Assembly: GCA_039583875.1 (NCBI GenBank) | Contig: CM077151.1 | Location: forward strand, 109,510,609-109,574,608 | Length of the DNA: 64,000 nt | DNA from: Platanthera guangdongensis | Lineage: Eukaryota > Streptophyta > Magnoliopsida > Asparagales > Orchidaceae | Reading direction: 5' to 3' | Shown here: in pieces, positions 30,679 through 41,438 of the stretch | How positions within the stretch are numbered: position 1 is the first letter of the stretch | How the letters are laid out: every line of letters starts with the position of its first letter | Translations under genes and position numbers: made by a program | The notes under the pieces: model-generated | Told to the model about the DNA's origin: nothing | Seen by the model: only the letters and a program-made list of their open reading frames with translations | Database searches by the model: none

Positions 30679-32802
30679 TGTTGGGTATATTGGTTAACTG
30701 TACCTGATTTGAAGAAGCCTCACCCAACTCAATGATATACATCATAATGTATTTGATGTATGTTGAGTTTACTTGTGTAGGTTATGTAATCACTGGACTG
30801 AAGCAAAAGTTTCTAAGTCCATGTGTCGACACCCAGAGGGAAAGTGTCGACACTTAAGAAGGCTTGTGTCGACACCCAGACAAGCAGTGTCGACACTTGG
30901 AGTCATTGTGTCGACACCTGGGATGCAGAGTCGACACCAGACAGTAAGTGTCGACACTTGGAGCTGTGTCGACACTCAGTGAAGAAAAGTGCAGACAGAA
31001 AGTGTCGACACAAGGAGCTGTGTCGACACCCAATGAAGCTGTGTCTACACCAGAAAGTGTCGACACTTGGAGCTGTGTCGACACTCAGCAAAAGTCTGCA
31101 GAGACTAAGTTAAAGTGTCGACACTCAATAGAAGAGTCAGCACTTGAAGTAAGTGTCGACACCCAGCACAATGTGTCGACACACAACCAGAAGAGTCAAC
31201 ACATGAAGTAAGTGTCGACACCCAGCACAATGTGTCGACACTCAGCTAAAGACTCTACACTTGAAGAAAGTGTCGACACAAGGAGCTGTGTCGACACTTA
31301 GCAAAGATCAGAAAGATCAACAAAATTATTCTAAGTACAAGTGTCGACACTAAGGGAATGTGTCGACACTCAGCTGAAGTCTCAACAAGAAGAAGGTGTG
31401 TCGACACAAGGAGCTGTGTCGACACTCAGCAAGAATCAACATAGAAGACTATGTGTCGACACCAAGAAGCAGTGTCGACACTTAACAGATTCAACACAAG
31501 AAGTTGTGTCGACACAAAGGTGATGTGTCGACATTTAGAAGAATACAGCTAAAGAAAGAAGATGAAGTACTTGTGTCGACACTCAATTTCAGTGTCGACA
31601 CCTGAAGAAGAATCTGTGTCGAGACATACAAGGAGTTGTGTCGACACCTTGTAGACTTGTGTCGACACTTACACAACATGTGTCGACACTTGGACTATAA
31701 GTGTCGACACTTAAAGACAGAAAGTCTCGACACTTTCAGACAGTTAGAGATTTTCAAGAAATGACTGGATGACTTGACAGCTGCCGTTCCAGCCGGTCTA
31801 CAGCACCTGTCAGAGATATCAGAAGTCAGTTATGGACCGGACCAGCCGGTTACCATGAAGAAGGCCTATAAATAGGCACCTACAGTTTACAGAAATTGAA
31901 GTTTAAGAGTGATTCAGATTGTTGTTCAAGTGGATCACATTGTTGAAGAACAAGTTATTAAAGTGATACCAAGAGTATCAATACAAGAAGATCTTGCAGT
32001 CCAAGTGCAGATCTAAGAAGTTGGAGAGAGAGGGCTCCATCCAAGAAATCAGCCTCTGGAACTTGGCTGAGAAGAAGGATTCAGATACATTCTGGATCTT
32101 AAGTGGCAGAGGTCAAGGAACAACTGTAGGAGGATTCAGTCTTATTCAGTTCTACTCAAGAAGCTTTGAAGAAAGCTAAGTCAGATTGAATCCAGCTGAG
32201 TTCTTCCAAGAACTCATCAAGAAACTCTCAACTCCCCTCTTTTATTTCTGAGTTGTAGAGTTATTATCTGTAATACATTTTTAACTTGTAGGATCCTTTG
32301 GATCTGAGTGAATTGTAAGCCTATAATTATAAAGGCTGAGGGTAGGGCTTGAGAGCCTGAGTGTAGGAGATTGAGATCTCTGAGTGTAGGCCTTGTTGGC
32401 TGAGTGTAGGCCTTGGTTGGCTGAGAGTAGGCCTTGGTTGGCTGAGTGTAGGCCTTGATTGGCTGAGTGTAGGCTTTGGGATAAAGCTGAGTTGTAAGGC
32501 TTTGGGCCTGAGGTGTAGGAACCAATTTGGGTTCTGAGACAGTGGAGGAGTTTGGCCGAATCTAGTACACTGCTAGATAGGCGAAGGGGGAAAGTGGATG
32601 TACCCATATCTTGGGGAACCACTATAAACCACTGTGTATGTTGTGCTGTGCTGTGATTGTTGTTGTGCATGCTGTGTGTTTGCTGTGATAAAATAGTTAG
32701 TATTCTGTGATATAACTGATTGCTGCCATTTAAGTTTAAAAAGGATTAGGTCACCTATTCACCCCCCCCCCCCCTCTAGGTGTTTAGGTACCATATCTTT
32801 CA
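30679..32802 (+). mobile_element. E 3' LTR
   Basis: Copy of 19565-21708. It has 31 perfect GTGTCGACAC by hand count (30823 to 31701). Relative to the 5' LTR it has lost exactly one 20-bp unit at about 31125 and has regained perfect copies where the other LTR is mutated (30823, 31057). TATAAATA lies at 31867-31874 and the C-rich hairpin at 32752-32782. Confidence 0.95.
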
Positions 32803-32807
32803 AGGCC

Positions 32808-34636
32808 TTCGAGGGCCGGCTTCGCAATTTGGGCTTTAGCCCGCTATTGACCGCTTGGTCCGGCAGCACCTGCAAGCACAATCCACCACACAGTGGTAAA
32901 CAAAAGTAACGTTCAGCAATGCTGACCAAATTATAACGATCCCGCCCAAAAATCGGGGCGGCGATGCTCCTTCCCTGCATTTTATTAGCACAACCAAGCA
33001 GTAAATAAATACATTTCATCACAGGCATTGGCACGCACGACCACATGCCCCGTGCTCTCATGGCACATTCTCGGTGATCACAGTCTAAGTCTGCCGACTT
33101 ATCACCGTCCCCGGGATCGCAATCTCTCGTGAGCATTTGGTCTTTCTGGCCACTGCCTAAGACCCTCAATCTATGCCAATGGTAAGTGCCAAGTAACTTT
33201 AGGTCTCTTTAACCGAATGACATAGAGCGGGTACGGTTCTGCCTGACCCGTTGCTCACACCGCAACGTTAATTCAAAACATATGCGCGGGTCAAACTTTC
33301 CCGAGTCCCAAATCGTTTACACACAACACATAACCCAGTTATGTTCAAATTGGCTCCCAGGCCTACAGGTTTGGCAGAAACATGCATCTGCCCAGTTTTC
33401 CGGGTGCACCTTTGGGTTAATCCCCAAGGCACCCTGTTGTAATCTACCACGTAGAAAAACCCGAAAACAAACATTCGCACGGAGTCTTCTCCGGCATTTA
33501 TGCAATGCAACATCACCGATCCAGACCAACATGTCCGGATAGGCTTCACACATCATGTCTATATCCGTTCTCGATTACGGACTCTAAATAACGGGGACTT
33601 TACATATCTACCTGAAGGAACGCCTCCAACTCACCGCAGACTCGCGAGAGCGGGCTTCCTATGCAAAAGAAGTAGATCTTCACATGCTCAAGTAGAGAAT
33701 CGTTACCCTAGAGTTCTTCCTTGGCGCCATGGAAATGTAAGCGGATGAAAAGCACCGCACTCTCTTTGCCTCCGTAGATCCGAAGTCAGTTCGCGATTTG
33801 GAGCTCCGAAGCTCCTCCAAAGACCGGATCTAAGCTTCTTCTTCCTCCTTTGCTCTCCTCTCTCTAGACTTTAGAAAGAGAACCTCTCAAGTGAAATGAG
33901 GGTTTCAAGGGTCCAATCCCGTGTATATCCAAGCACTAACAGCCCCTGCCGTCGGATCCCGAATTAAAGAAGCGAACGGCCACGATCCAGATCTAAAATG
34001 CAGAATCTCGGCTGAACACGGCCTGTGACACGCCCGTGTCCACGGCTGTGTCCCTCATTCGCCGTCAAAATCGACGCGTCTCGAAAAACACACGGGCATC
34101 CGACACGCCCGTGTTCGACTTGACATGCCCGTGTTCCAACTTACACGGTCGTGTGGTTGGCCGTGTGCCCCCATCGACACAGCCCTGAAAACAACCCGAG
34201 ACTCACACGGGTTCTGGACACGCCCGTGTCCAATGTGACATACCCGTGTCACACCCAAACACGCCTGGGCTCCAGGCCGTGTTCACGGTCTCGACACTTT
34301 GTCGAGCGAAGTTCGTCGACCACATGACACGGCCTTGGACACGCCCGTGTCCTAGGCCGTGTGCCTTGTCTCGACACATCGTCGAGCGAAGATGTCGACT
34401 CCCCGGGCCGATCGTCAACACGGGCTCGACACGCCCTGAGATACGCCCGTGTCTCAGGCCGTGTTCACTGCTCGACGATCGTCGACTCCAAATTTTGTCG
34501 ACCTCGCGGCCAACTCGTTGACTCGAGCCTGACATGCCCTGGGACACGCCCGTGTCCCAGGCTGTGTGCCCCCTGCCAAATACCAGATTTGGCCCGAAAC
34601 GCCTCTCGTCGCTCTTTTGAGTTTCGGGGCCTTACA
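32808..34636 (-). mobile_element. D 3' LTR, right segment
   Basis: Resumes the D LTR after E and its AGGCC duplication, matching 39599-41433. The U3 part (34020-34570) has repeated ACACGCCCGTGT-type inverted motifs and TCGTCGA/TCGACGA motifs. It ends GGCCTTACA at 34636, followed by the purine tract. ORFs here recur in the other LTR and are not genes. Confidence 0.9.
34020..34570 (-). promoter_or_regulatory. D U3 array of ACACG-CC-CGTGT motifs (3' LTR copy)
   Basis: At least nine copies of (G)ACACGCCCGTGT or one-mismatch forms (for example GACATGCCCGTGT, GATACGCCCGTGT), each an inverted repeat ACACG/CGTGT with a 2-bp spacer, plus GGCCGTGT half-sites. The 5' LTR has the same array at about 40810-41360. 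In LTR orientation this is the start of U3. Confidence 0.75.
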
Positions 34637-34698
34637 ACTCTCCCCCTCTTAAAAGAATTTCGTCCTCGAAATTTACATAAAGGAAAGAAACATAAAAC

Positions 34699-35236
34699 TT
34701 AAATGGTACCTGAGTGAAACAACTCCGGGTACTCCTCAAGCGTAGTCTGCTCTCGTTCCCAAGAGAGCTCCTCTCGGCCGTAATTGTCCCAATGGATCTT
34801 GACCATCCTGATCTCTTTATTGCGTAGCCGCTTGACCTCCGAGTCCTCAATTCGCACGGGTTTGACCTTCGTCGTCAACCCACTATCAACAGGCACTTGA
34901 TCGACCGCGATCACTTGTGTAGGCTCTTGCACCGCCTTCCATAGTACCGATATACGGAATATCATGTAAACCACTAAGCTCCACCGAAAGCTTCAGCCGA
35001 TAGGCTGCTTCACCAACCCGCTCCAGAACCTCAAACGGACCAAGGTACCTCGGGCTTAGCTTTTTCAATCGCCGCACCCGCGAGACACCCTTGAACGGCT
35101 TGATCTTTAAGTACACCAAGTCTCCCACAGCGAACGCCACGTTCCTGTGCTTGGCATTATAGTACTTCGCCTGATGGTCCTGAGCGGTTAGCAACCTCTC
35201 CCGAATGGTTCGCGCCAATGAAGTAGCATCCTCCAC
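34699..35236 (-). pseudogene. D integrase C-terminus and chromodomain
   Basis: Frame 34886-35236 has the GPY/F region (FAVGDLVYLKIKPFKGVSR, LSPRYLGPFEVLERV). Frame 34699-34974, shifted, holds the linker and chromodomain (VKIHWDNYGREELSWERE, YPELF). The frameshift lies near LHDIPYIG, about 34960. Chromodomain aromatics are kept. Confidence 0.85.
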
Positions 35237-35248
35237 CTCTTGACGCTT

Positions 35249-36274
35249 CTACAACTTTGACTCACCCGTTTCCAACCAGGACAACGGCGTGCGACATCTT
35301 CTACCATAAAGGGCCTCAAAGGGCCCCATTTGAATACTCGCCTGGTAGCTATTGTTGTACGCGAATTCCACCAAATAAAGATGGTCTTCCCATTTCTTTC
35401 CAAAGTCCAAGACACACATGCGGAGCATGTCTTCCATAGTCCTATTGGCCCTCTCGGTTTGTCCATCTATTTGCGGATGAAAGGCTGTGCTGAATTTTCA
35501 CTTTGTTCCCAACATTTGCTGCACTAGCCTCCAATTATTGGACGTGAATCGCCCATCTCGGTCACTCACGATGCTGCGGGGCACACCGTGAAGCCGCGCT
35601 ATATTATCCACATATAGTTTTGGCAACTTCTCCACCGGATCATCCTTCCTATGCGGAATGAAATGTGACACCTTCGTTAGCCGATCTACGACCACCCAGA
35701 TGGCGTCGTTCCCCTTTTGCGACCTTGACAAACCGTGCACAAAGTCCATAGTGATGTCGTCGAATTTCCACTCCGGAATAGGCAAGGACTTCAGAAATCC
35801 TCCCGGCTTTTGGCACTCCGTATTCACCAAGGCGCAAGTTTGGCACTTTGCCACGTAGAGTGCCACATCCTTCTTCAAACCCGGCCACCAAAACAGTTTC
35901 TTAAATTCGCGGTACATTTTTGTGCTCCCCGGGTGAATCGAGTACTTGGTATGGTGCGCCTCGTACAACAAATCCACCCGCGGACTGCCCACGCTTGGGA
36001 CGCAAAGACGATTGTCTTTCCAAAGCAATCCGTCATCCACAACAAATTGGGAATTTGACCCATCCAGAGCCTATACCATGAACTGCTTCATATGGTCATC
36101 CAAATCCAAAGCCTGCTGAATCCGATCAGCCAGGTCATATTGACCTTCAGCCCAATTCAAGAGTGCTTCAGCACTTGACTGCTTATCTACACAAACAATC
36201 TCCAACTCCCGAACCAACCGCTCATCATGGATCGACAACCAATTGGCTTGAGTTGGGGCCCGACGACTCAACAC
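35249..36274 (-). pseudogene. D integrase N-terminus and catalytic core
   Basis: Frames 36071-36274 (linker), 35498-36040 and 35249-35437 together cover the integrase. The HHCC finger is complete: EAHHTKYSIH then KCQTCALV. The core shows ITMDFVHGL (first Asp) and SIVSDRDGRF (second Asp). The Glu block lies at the junction before MEDMLRMC, where the frame is broken near 35470-35500. The linking sequence after the RNase H has a stop near 36062. The catalytic core is otherwise well conserved. Confidence 0.85.
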
Positions 36275-36292
36275 ATTCGCAACCGCATTACC

Positions 36293-37036
36293 TCAACCAG
36301 GCACGTAGTGGATCTTGAATGTATAGTCCCCCAGGAACTCCATCCCTCTATGCTGATGCATATTCAGATCTTTTTGATCAAACAAATACTTCAGGCTCTT
36401 GTGATCGGTGTAGATATCAATCTTCACACCGTACAGATAATGCCTCCACAGCTTCAATGCAAAAATCACGGCCGCTAACTCCAAGTCACGGGCCGGATAA
36501 TTCCTCTCGTGCACTTTCAGCTGTCTCGAGCCATAAGCTATCACACTTCCATGTTGCAGTAGCACGCAACCCAAACCGCTGCCCGAAGCATCACTATAAA
36601 TCTCATAACCTTCGGTTCCACTCGGCGAACTCAACACAGGCACCGTGGTCAACCGACATTTCAACTCCTCAAAAGCTCGCGCGCACCCCGGCGTCCCAAC
36701 GAACTTCTGCTCCTTCCTCGTCGAAGTAGTGAGAGGTAACTCTATCCGTGAGAAGTTCTCTACGAAGCGCATATAATAGCCGGCAAGCCCCAGAATGCTC
36801 CGGACTTCCGCTACCATAGAAAGCTCAGGCCACTCCCGTATCGTAACAATCTTTGCCGGATCCACCGCAATACCTTCCCCACTCACTATAAGACCGAGGA
36901 ACGTCACTAAGGACAACCAAAACTCGCTTTTGGAGAACTTGACGTATAGTTGATTCCTCCTCAGCGTCTCCAACACCAAATGAAGACGCCTGAAGTGATC
37001 CTCCTCACTTTGCGAGTACACCAAAAATATTATCAA
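36293..37036 (-). pseudogene. D RT C-terminus and RNase H
   Basis: A 247-codon frame begins just after the RT active site ([14 protein letters not shown]), continues through the thumb ([36 protein letters not shown]) and the RNase H ([51 protein letters not shown]). It ends at HYVPG before a stop. It follows the RT fragment after a frameshift at about 37030. Confidence 0.88.
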
Positions 37037-37830
37037 TGAAAATGATCACAAAATGGTCCAAGTACTCCCTGCAGGTCATGTTCATCGAATCCATGAACAC
37101 TGACGGCGCATTAGTCAGCCCAAACGGCATGACAGTAAACTCGTAATGCCCGTATCTCGTACTGAACAATGTCTTAGGGATACCAGTCTCCCTTATCCTC
37201 AGGTGATATTAACCAGACTTGAGATCCAATTTAGAGTACACCGTCGACCCGACCAACTGATCAAAAGATCATCGATCCTTGCGATTGGGTACTTGTTCTT
37301 TTTTTAGCTTGTTTAACTCTCGATAATCAATACAGAGTCTCAAGCTCCCGTCCTTCTTCTTAACAAAGAGGACCGGTGCGCTCCAAGGCGAAGGACTTGG
37401 ACGCACATACCCTTGCTCCAACAACTCTTGAAGTTGCACCTTCAGCTCCATCATTTCCTTAGGCGCTAGCCGATATGGAGAGCGTGACACAGGATTTGCA
37501 CCTGGTACTAGCTCAATCATGAAATCTATCTCCCGTTGAGGCCGGGCTCCGAGAAAATTGGCGGGGAACACATCAGGGTACTCAGCTACCACTGAAATAC
37601 TATCCAACGTAGGCTTCGGCTTTGCAACCTCCAATAGTGTAAAGAATAGCTCTGCACCAGCACGAACTGCCTTCACCACCTGAAGATCAGACACCAACGT
37701 CTTGCTCGACCCCTTCAAGCACGTAAAAGTCATCTCATGACTTGCTCCCAACTTGACTTCCTTGCGACCGCAATCAATATAGGTTGGCTGCTCCGAGAGC
37801 CAGTCCATGCCAAAAATCACGTCGAGCTAC
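37037..37830 (-). pseudogene. D protease end and RT N-terminus, active site altered
   Basis: Frame 37269-37820 runs from the protease end ([16 protein letters not shown]) through the linker ([20 protein letters not shown]) into RT ([51 protein letters not shown]). Further on, minus-strand reading of 37000-37050 gives FIDN followed by a run of T and a frameshift, where active gypsy RTs have FIDD. The second catalytic Asp is therefore lost. Confidence 0.85.
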
Positions 37831-38149
37831 CCTAACGATAGTAACGACACTTGTAAGTCAAAGTCTTGGCTCCCTGACCACACCTAAGCGCAATAGAATT
37901 TACCAGCGCGCATTCAGCACCATTGGACCAAGAGCATCCAATTTGTCACTTACCATCGAAGGAGGTACTCCTACACGTAATATAATTCCTAAATAAAGGA
38001 ATGCGAAGCTTCGTTTACACGAACGGTGCTCTCACCGGATAAATGAAAATCAGAAAAAAAAGCTTAGCACAAGTAGTTCTAAGTTAACACGCACAAGGGC
38101 GACAAGTATTTAAGGCTAAACTGCTATAACTTTAAACCATACCTGTCCT

Positions 38150-39034
38150 CACGGCGGCGTGCATTCTTCCGGGCTTTAGGCACCCACGGGCATAATGCCC
38201 CGAATCCCCACAGTTATAACATGCGCCCGGGGTTTGGCCTGTAGATGCCCCCGAAACACCGAAAGGAGGGACTAGACCCAAAGTCCTAGCCTTTTTATAC
38301 TACCTACGATATCCAGACTTTGAGGTGTTCGGCATTTTGAATGTCGTTTCCTTTGCACTAACGTCCTCAACTGCTCCTGACATAGCTTTCTTAGTCCTCT
38401 GAGCACCATTCCAACACCTTCGGGCAAAGTGCCCTTTCTTTCCACAAGTATAACAGGTGGAAGTAGCTTTGCTGGTCGATGTCGTAGCCCCCTTCTCCAG
38501 CATTCTGCCGGATGCAGCTCCTATGGGGCTTGCATAGTTCGATACCATGGTCGTTGGCATCGGGTGAGTCTTCCTCAAGTCTGCCTCCAAAGATCTAGCT
38601 GATTCCACCAAGGCTCGGAATCCCAATAACTTTGGTCCTAGCAGTAGAACTCGTAACTCGGCGCGTAGGCCATTATAAAATCTATCGACTGTAGCTTGCT
38701 CATTATCCAACTTGAAGCATGGGTAGCGGCTTATCATAAAAAATGCTTGCAAATATTCATCAACTGTGTGTGCTCCCTGCACTAAATGCATATTCAGCTG
38801 CTGCCCCGATGGTCTACCAAAAGTCATCTGCTCCATCACGCCACCCGGCGTTGAAGCCACAACAGGGGCACAGGGTTGTACATTTCTTCCATGCTGTCCA
38901 CTCGCCACGGCGAACACTGCTTCAACGATCCTTCTTACGATTTCATATGAAGGAGGGGTCTCAAACACCTCACCGGGTGCACTATATTCCTCAGAAACCG
39001 GACATTCTGGCGGCCCAGCACCGCCTCTGGTCAC
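38150..39034 (-). pseudogene. gag: D gag with two zinc knuckles
   Basis: Frame 38300-39034 (244 codons, ATG at 39034) contains the capsid blocks VDEYLQAFFMISRYPCF, FYNGLRAELRVLLLGPKLLGF and the knuckle CYTCGKKGHFARRC. After the stop, another frame at about 38155-38230 carries a second knuckle, CYNCGDSGHYARGC. Gag was therefore larger and is now split. Two knuckles are also seen in sister element C. Confidence 0.85.
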
Positions 39035-39244
39035 CTATAGTTGCACAAAACACCGTTAAGCGACAGAATAAAATTGCAAACAACAATTATAGGAACACGC
39101 AGGTTCCCCAAACACGTGTATTTTCATTCCTAAGTGGACATTCATGGGTTCTTTTGTTGTTATAACGATGACGCACATACAGGTGCGCACCACCCCTTAA
39201 AAAGAATTCGTCCACGAATTCATCTTAAGCCCGACCAAAACCAG

Positions 39245-39257
39245 TAGTCTGATACCA
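39245..39257 (-). other. Primer-binding site of D
   Basis: TAGTCTGATACCA reads TGGTATCAGACTA on minus, 3 bp from the LTR terminus at 39261. Confidence 0.9.
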
Positions 39258-39260
39258 AAT

Positions 39261-41433
39261 TGTAACACCCCCTATCCGTCGCATAGCATATAGCAGTAGG
39301 TCCGGTCGGGGCCCGACGCCATATACCACAGACAGACCGGGTGGTTACTCAATGGAAACCATTCAACCAATCCAACGTCCTACACAGAGCATTCTAGCGG
39401 AAGCAATTTTATAAGTTACAATTAAAAGAACCCAGCACCAAGCATAAATGTCCACTAATACACCAAATAGGAATGAAGTACATACACAAGTACTGGCCTT
39501 AAGGCCTTACAAAAGGTTTACTCATTTTACATGTTTTTCATACCACAGCACGCAGGCTGGTCATACATGAACAAAAGCAAGTAAAACACTCCAATTAGGC
39601 CTTCGAGGGCCGGCTTCGTAATTTGGGCTTTAGCCTGCTATTGATCGCTTGGTCCGGCAGCACCTGCAAGCACAATCCACCGCACGGTGGTAAACAAAAG
39701 TAACGGTCAGCAATGCTGACCAAATTATAACGATCTCGCCCCCAACTCGGGGCGGCGATGCTCCTTCCCTGCATTTTATTAGCACAACCAAGTAGTAAAT
39801 AAATACATTTCATCACAGGCGTTGGCACGCACAGCCACACGCCCCGTGCTCTCTGGGCACATTCTGGGTGATCACAGTCTAAGTCTGCTGACTCACCACC
39901 GTCCCCGGGACGGCAATCTCTCATGAGCATTTGGTCTTTCTGGCCACTGCCTAAGACCCTCAATCTATGCCAACGGTAAGTGTCAAGTAACTTTAGATCT
40001 CTTTAACCGAACGACATAGAGTGGGTACGGTTCCGCCTGACCCGTTGCTCACACCGCAACGTTAATTCAAAACATATGCGCGGGTCAAACTTTCCCGAGT
40101 CCCAAATCGTTTACACACAACACATAACCCAGTTATGTTCAAATTGGCTCCCAGGCCTACAAGTTTGGCAGAAACACGCATCTGCCCAGTTTTCCGGATG
40201 CACCTTTGGGTTAATCCCCAAGGCTCCCTGTTGCAATCTACCACATAGAAAAACCCGAAAACAAACATTCGCACAGAGTCTTCTCCGGCATTTATGCAAT
40301 GCAACATCACCGATCCAGACCAACATGTCTGGATAGGCTTCACACATCATGCCTATATCCGTTCTCGATTACGGACTCTAAACAACGGGGACTTTACATA
40401 TCTACCCGAAGGAACGCCTCCAACTCACCGCAGACTCGCAAGAGCAGGCTTCCTATGCAAAAAAAAGTAGAGCTTCACATGCTCAAGTAGAGAATCGTTA
40501 CCCTAGCGTTCTTCCTTGGCGCCATGGAAATGTAAGCGGATGAAAAACACTGCACTCTCTTTACCTCCGTATATCTGAAGTCGGTTCGTGATTTGGAGCT
40601 CCGAAGCTCCTCCAAAGACTGGATCTAAGCTTCTTCTTCCTCCTTTGCTCTCCTCTCTCTCTAGACTTTAGAAAGAGAACCTCTCAAGTGAAATGAGGGT
40701 TTCCAGGGTCCAATCCCGTGTATATCTAAGCACTAACAGCCCCTAGCCATCGGATCCCGAATTAAAGAAGGAACGGCCACGATCCAGATCTAAAATGCAG
40801 AATCTAGGCCGAACACAGCCTGTGACACGCCCATGTCCAGGGCCGTGTCCCTCATTTGCCATCAAAATCGACGCGTCTCAAAAAACACACGGGCATCTGA
40901 CACGCCCGTGTTCGACCTGACACGCCCGTGTTCCAACTAACACGGCCGTGTGGTTGGCCATGTGCCCCCATCGACACAGCCCCGAAAACAACCTGAGACT
41001 CACACGGGTTCTGGACACGCCCGTTTCCAATGTGACACGCCCGTGTCACACCCAAACACGCTTGGGCTCCAGGCCTTGTTCACGGTCTCGACATTTCGTC
41101 GAGCGAAGTTCATCAACCATATGACACGGCCTTGGACACGCCCGTGTCCTAGGCCGTGTGCCTTCTCTCGACACATCGTCGAGCGAAGATGTCGACTCCC
41201 CGGGCCGATCGTCGACACGGGCTCGACACGCCCTGAGACACGCCCGTGTCTCAGGCCGTGTTCACTGCTCGACGATCGTCGACTCCAAATTTCGTCGACC
41301 TCGCGGTCAACTCGTCGACTCGAGCCTGACACACCCTGGGACACGCCCGTGTCCCAGGGCGTGTGCCCCCTGCCAAATACCAGATTTAGCCCGAAATGTC
41401 TCCCGTCGCTCTTTTGAGTTTCAGGGCGTTACA
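39261..41433 (-). mobile_element. D 5' LTR
   Basis: Complete 2,173-bp LTR, TGTAACACCCC...GCGTTACA, next to the CAAGG duplication at 41434-41438. U3 array at about 40810-41360. Confidence 0.92.
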
Positions 41434-41438
41434 CAAGG

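Larger units (their letters stand above)
19565..32802 (+). mobile_element. Sirevirus-like Ty1/copia element E, youngest paired-LTR insertion
   Basis: A 13,238-bp plus-strand element flanked by a perfect AGGCC duplication (19560-19564 and 32803-32807). LTRs are 19565-21708 (2,144 bp) and 30679-32802 (2,124 bp), TGTTGGGTA...CTTTCA. Over the last 1,065 bp the LTRs differ at about nine positions, near 1 percent, and the 20-bp length difference is one lost palindrome unit. Order is LTR, PBS, gag with two zinc knuckles, protease, integrase, RT, RNase H, a palindrome array with TATA, a 940-codon ORF, purine tract, LTR. Large gag and an extra ORF after pol are typical of Sirevirus/Maximus-type copia elements. 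Confidence 0.95.
19247..41433 (-). mobile_element. Chromovirus D (Tekay/Del-like), interrupted by E
   Basis: Minus-strand Ty3/gypsy element flanked by a perfect CAAGG duplication (19242-19246 and 41434-41438). The 3' LTR is 19247-19564 plus 32808-34636, split by element E. The 5' LTR is 39261-41433 (2,173 bp). Termini are TGTAACACCCC...GTTACA. The primer-binding site is at 39245-39257 and the purine tract (AGAGGGGGAGAGT on minus) at 34637-34649. Domains on minus are gag, protease, RT, RNase H, integrase and chromodomain. About nine differences in the first 180 bp of the LTR pair make D older than E, as nesting requires. Confidence 0.95.
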
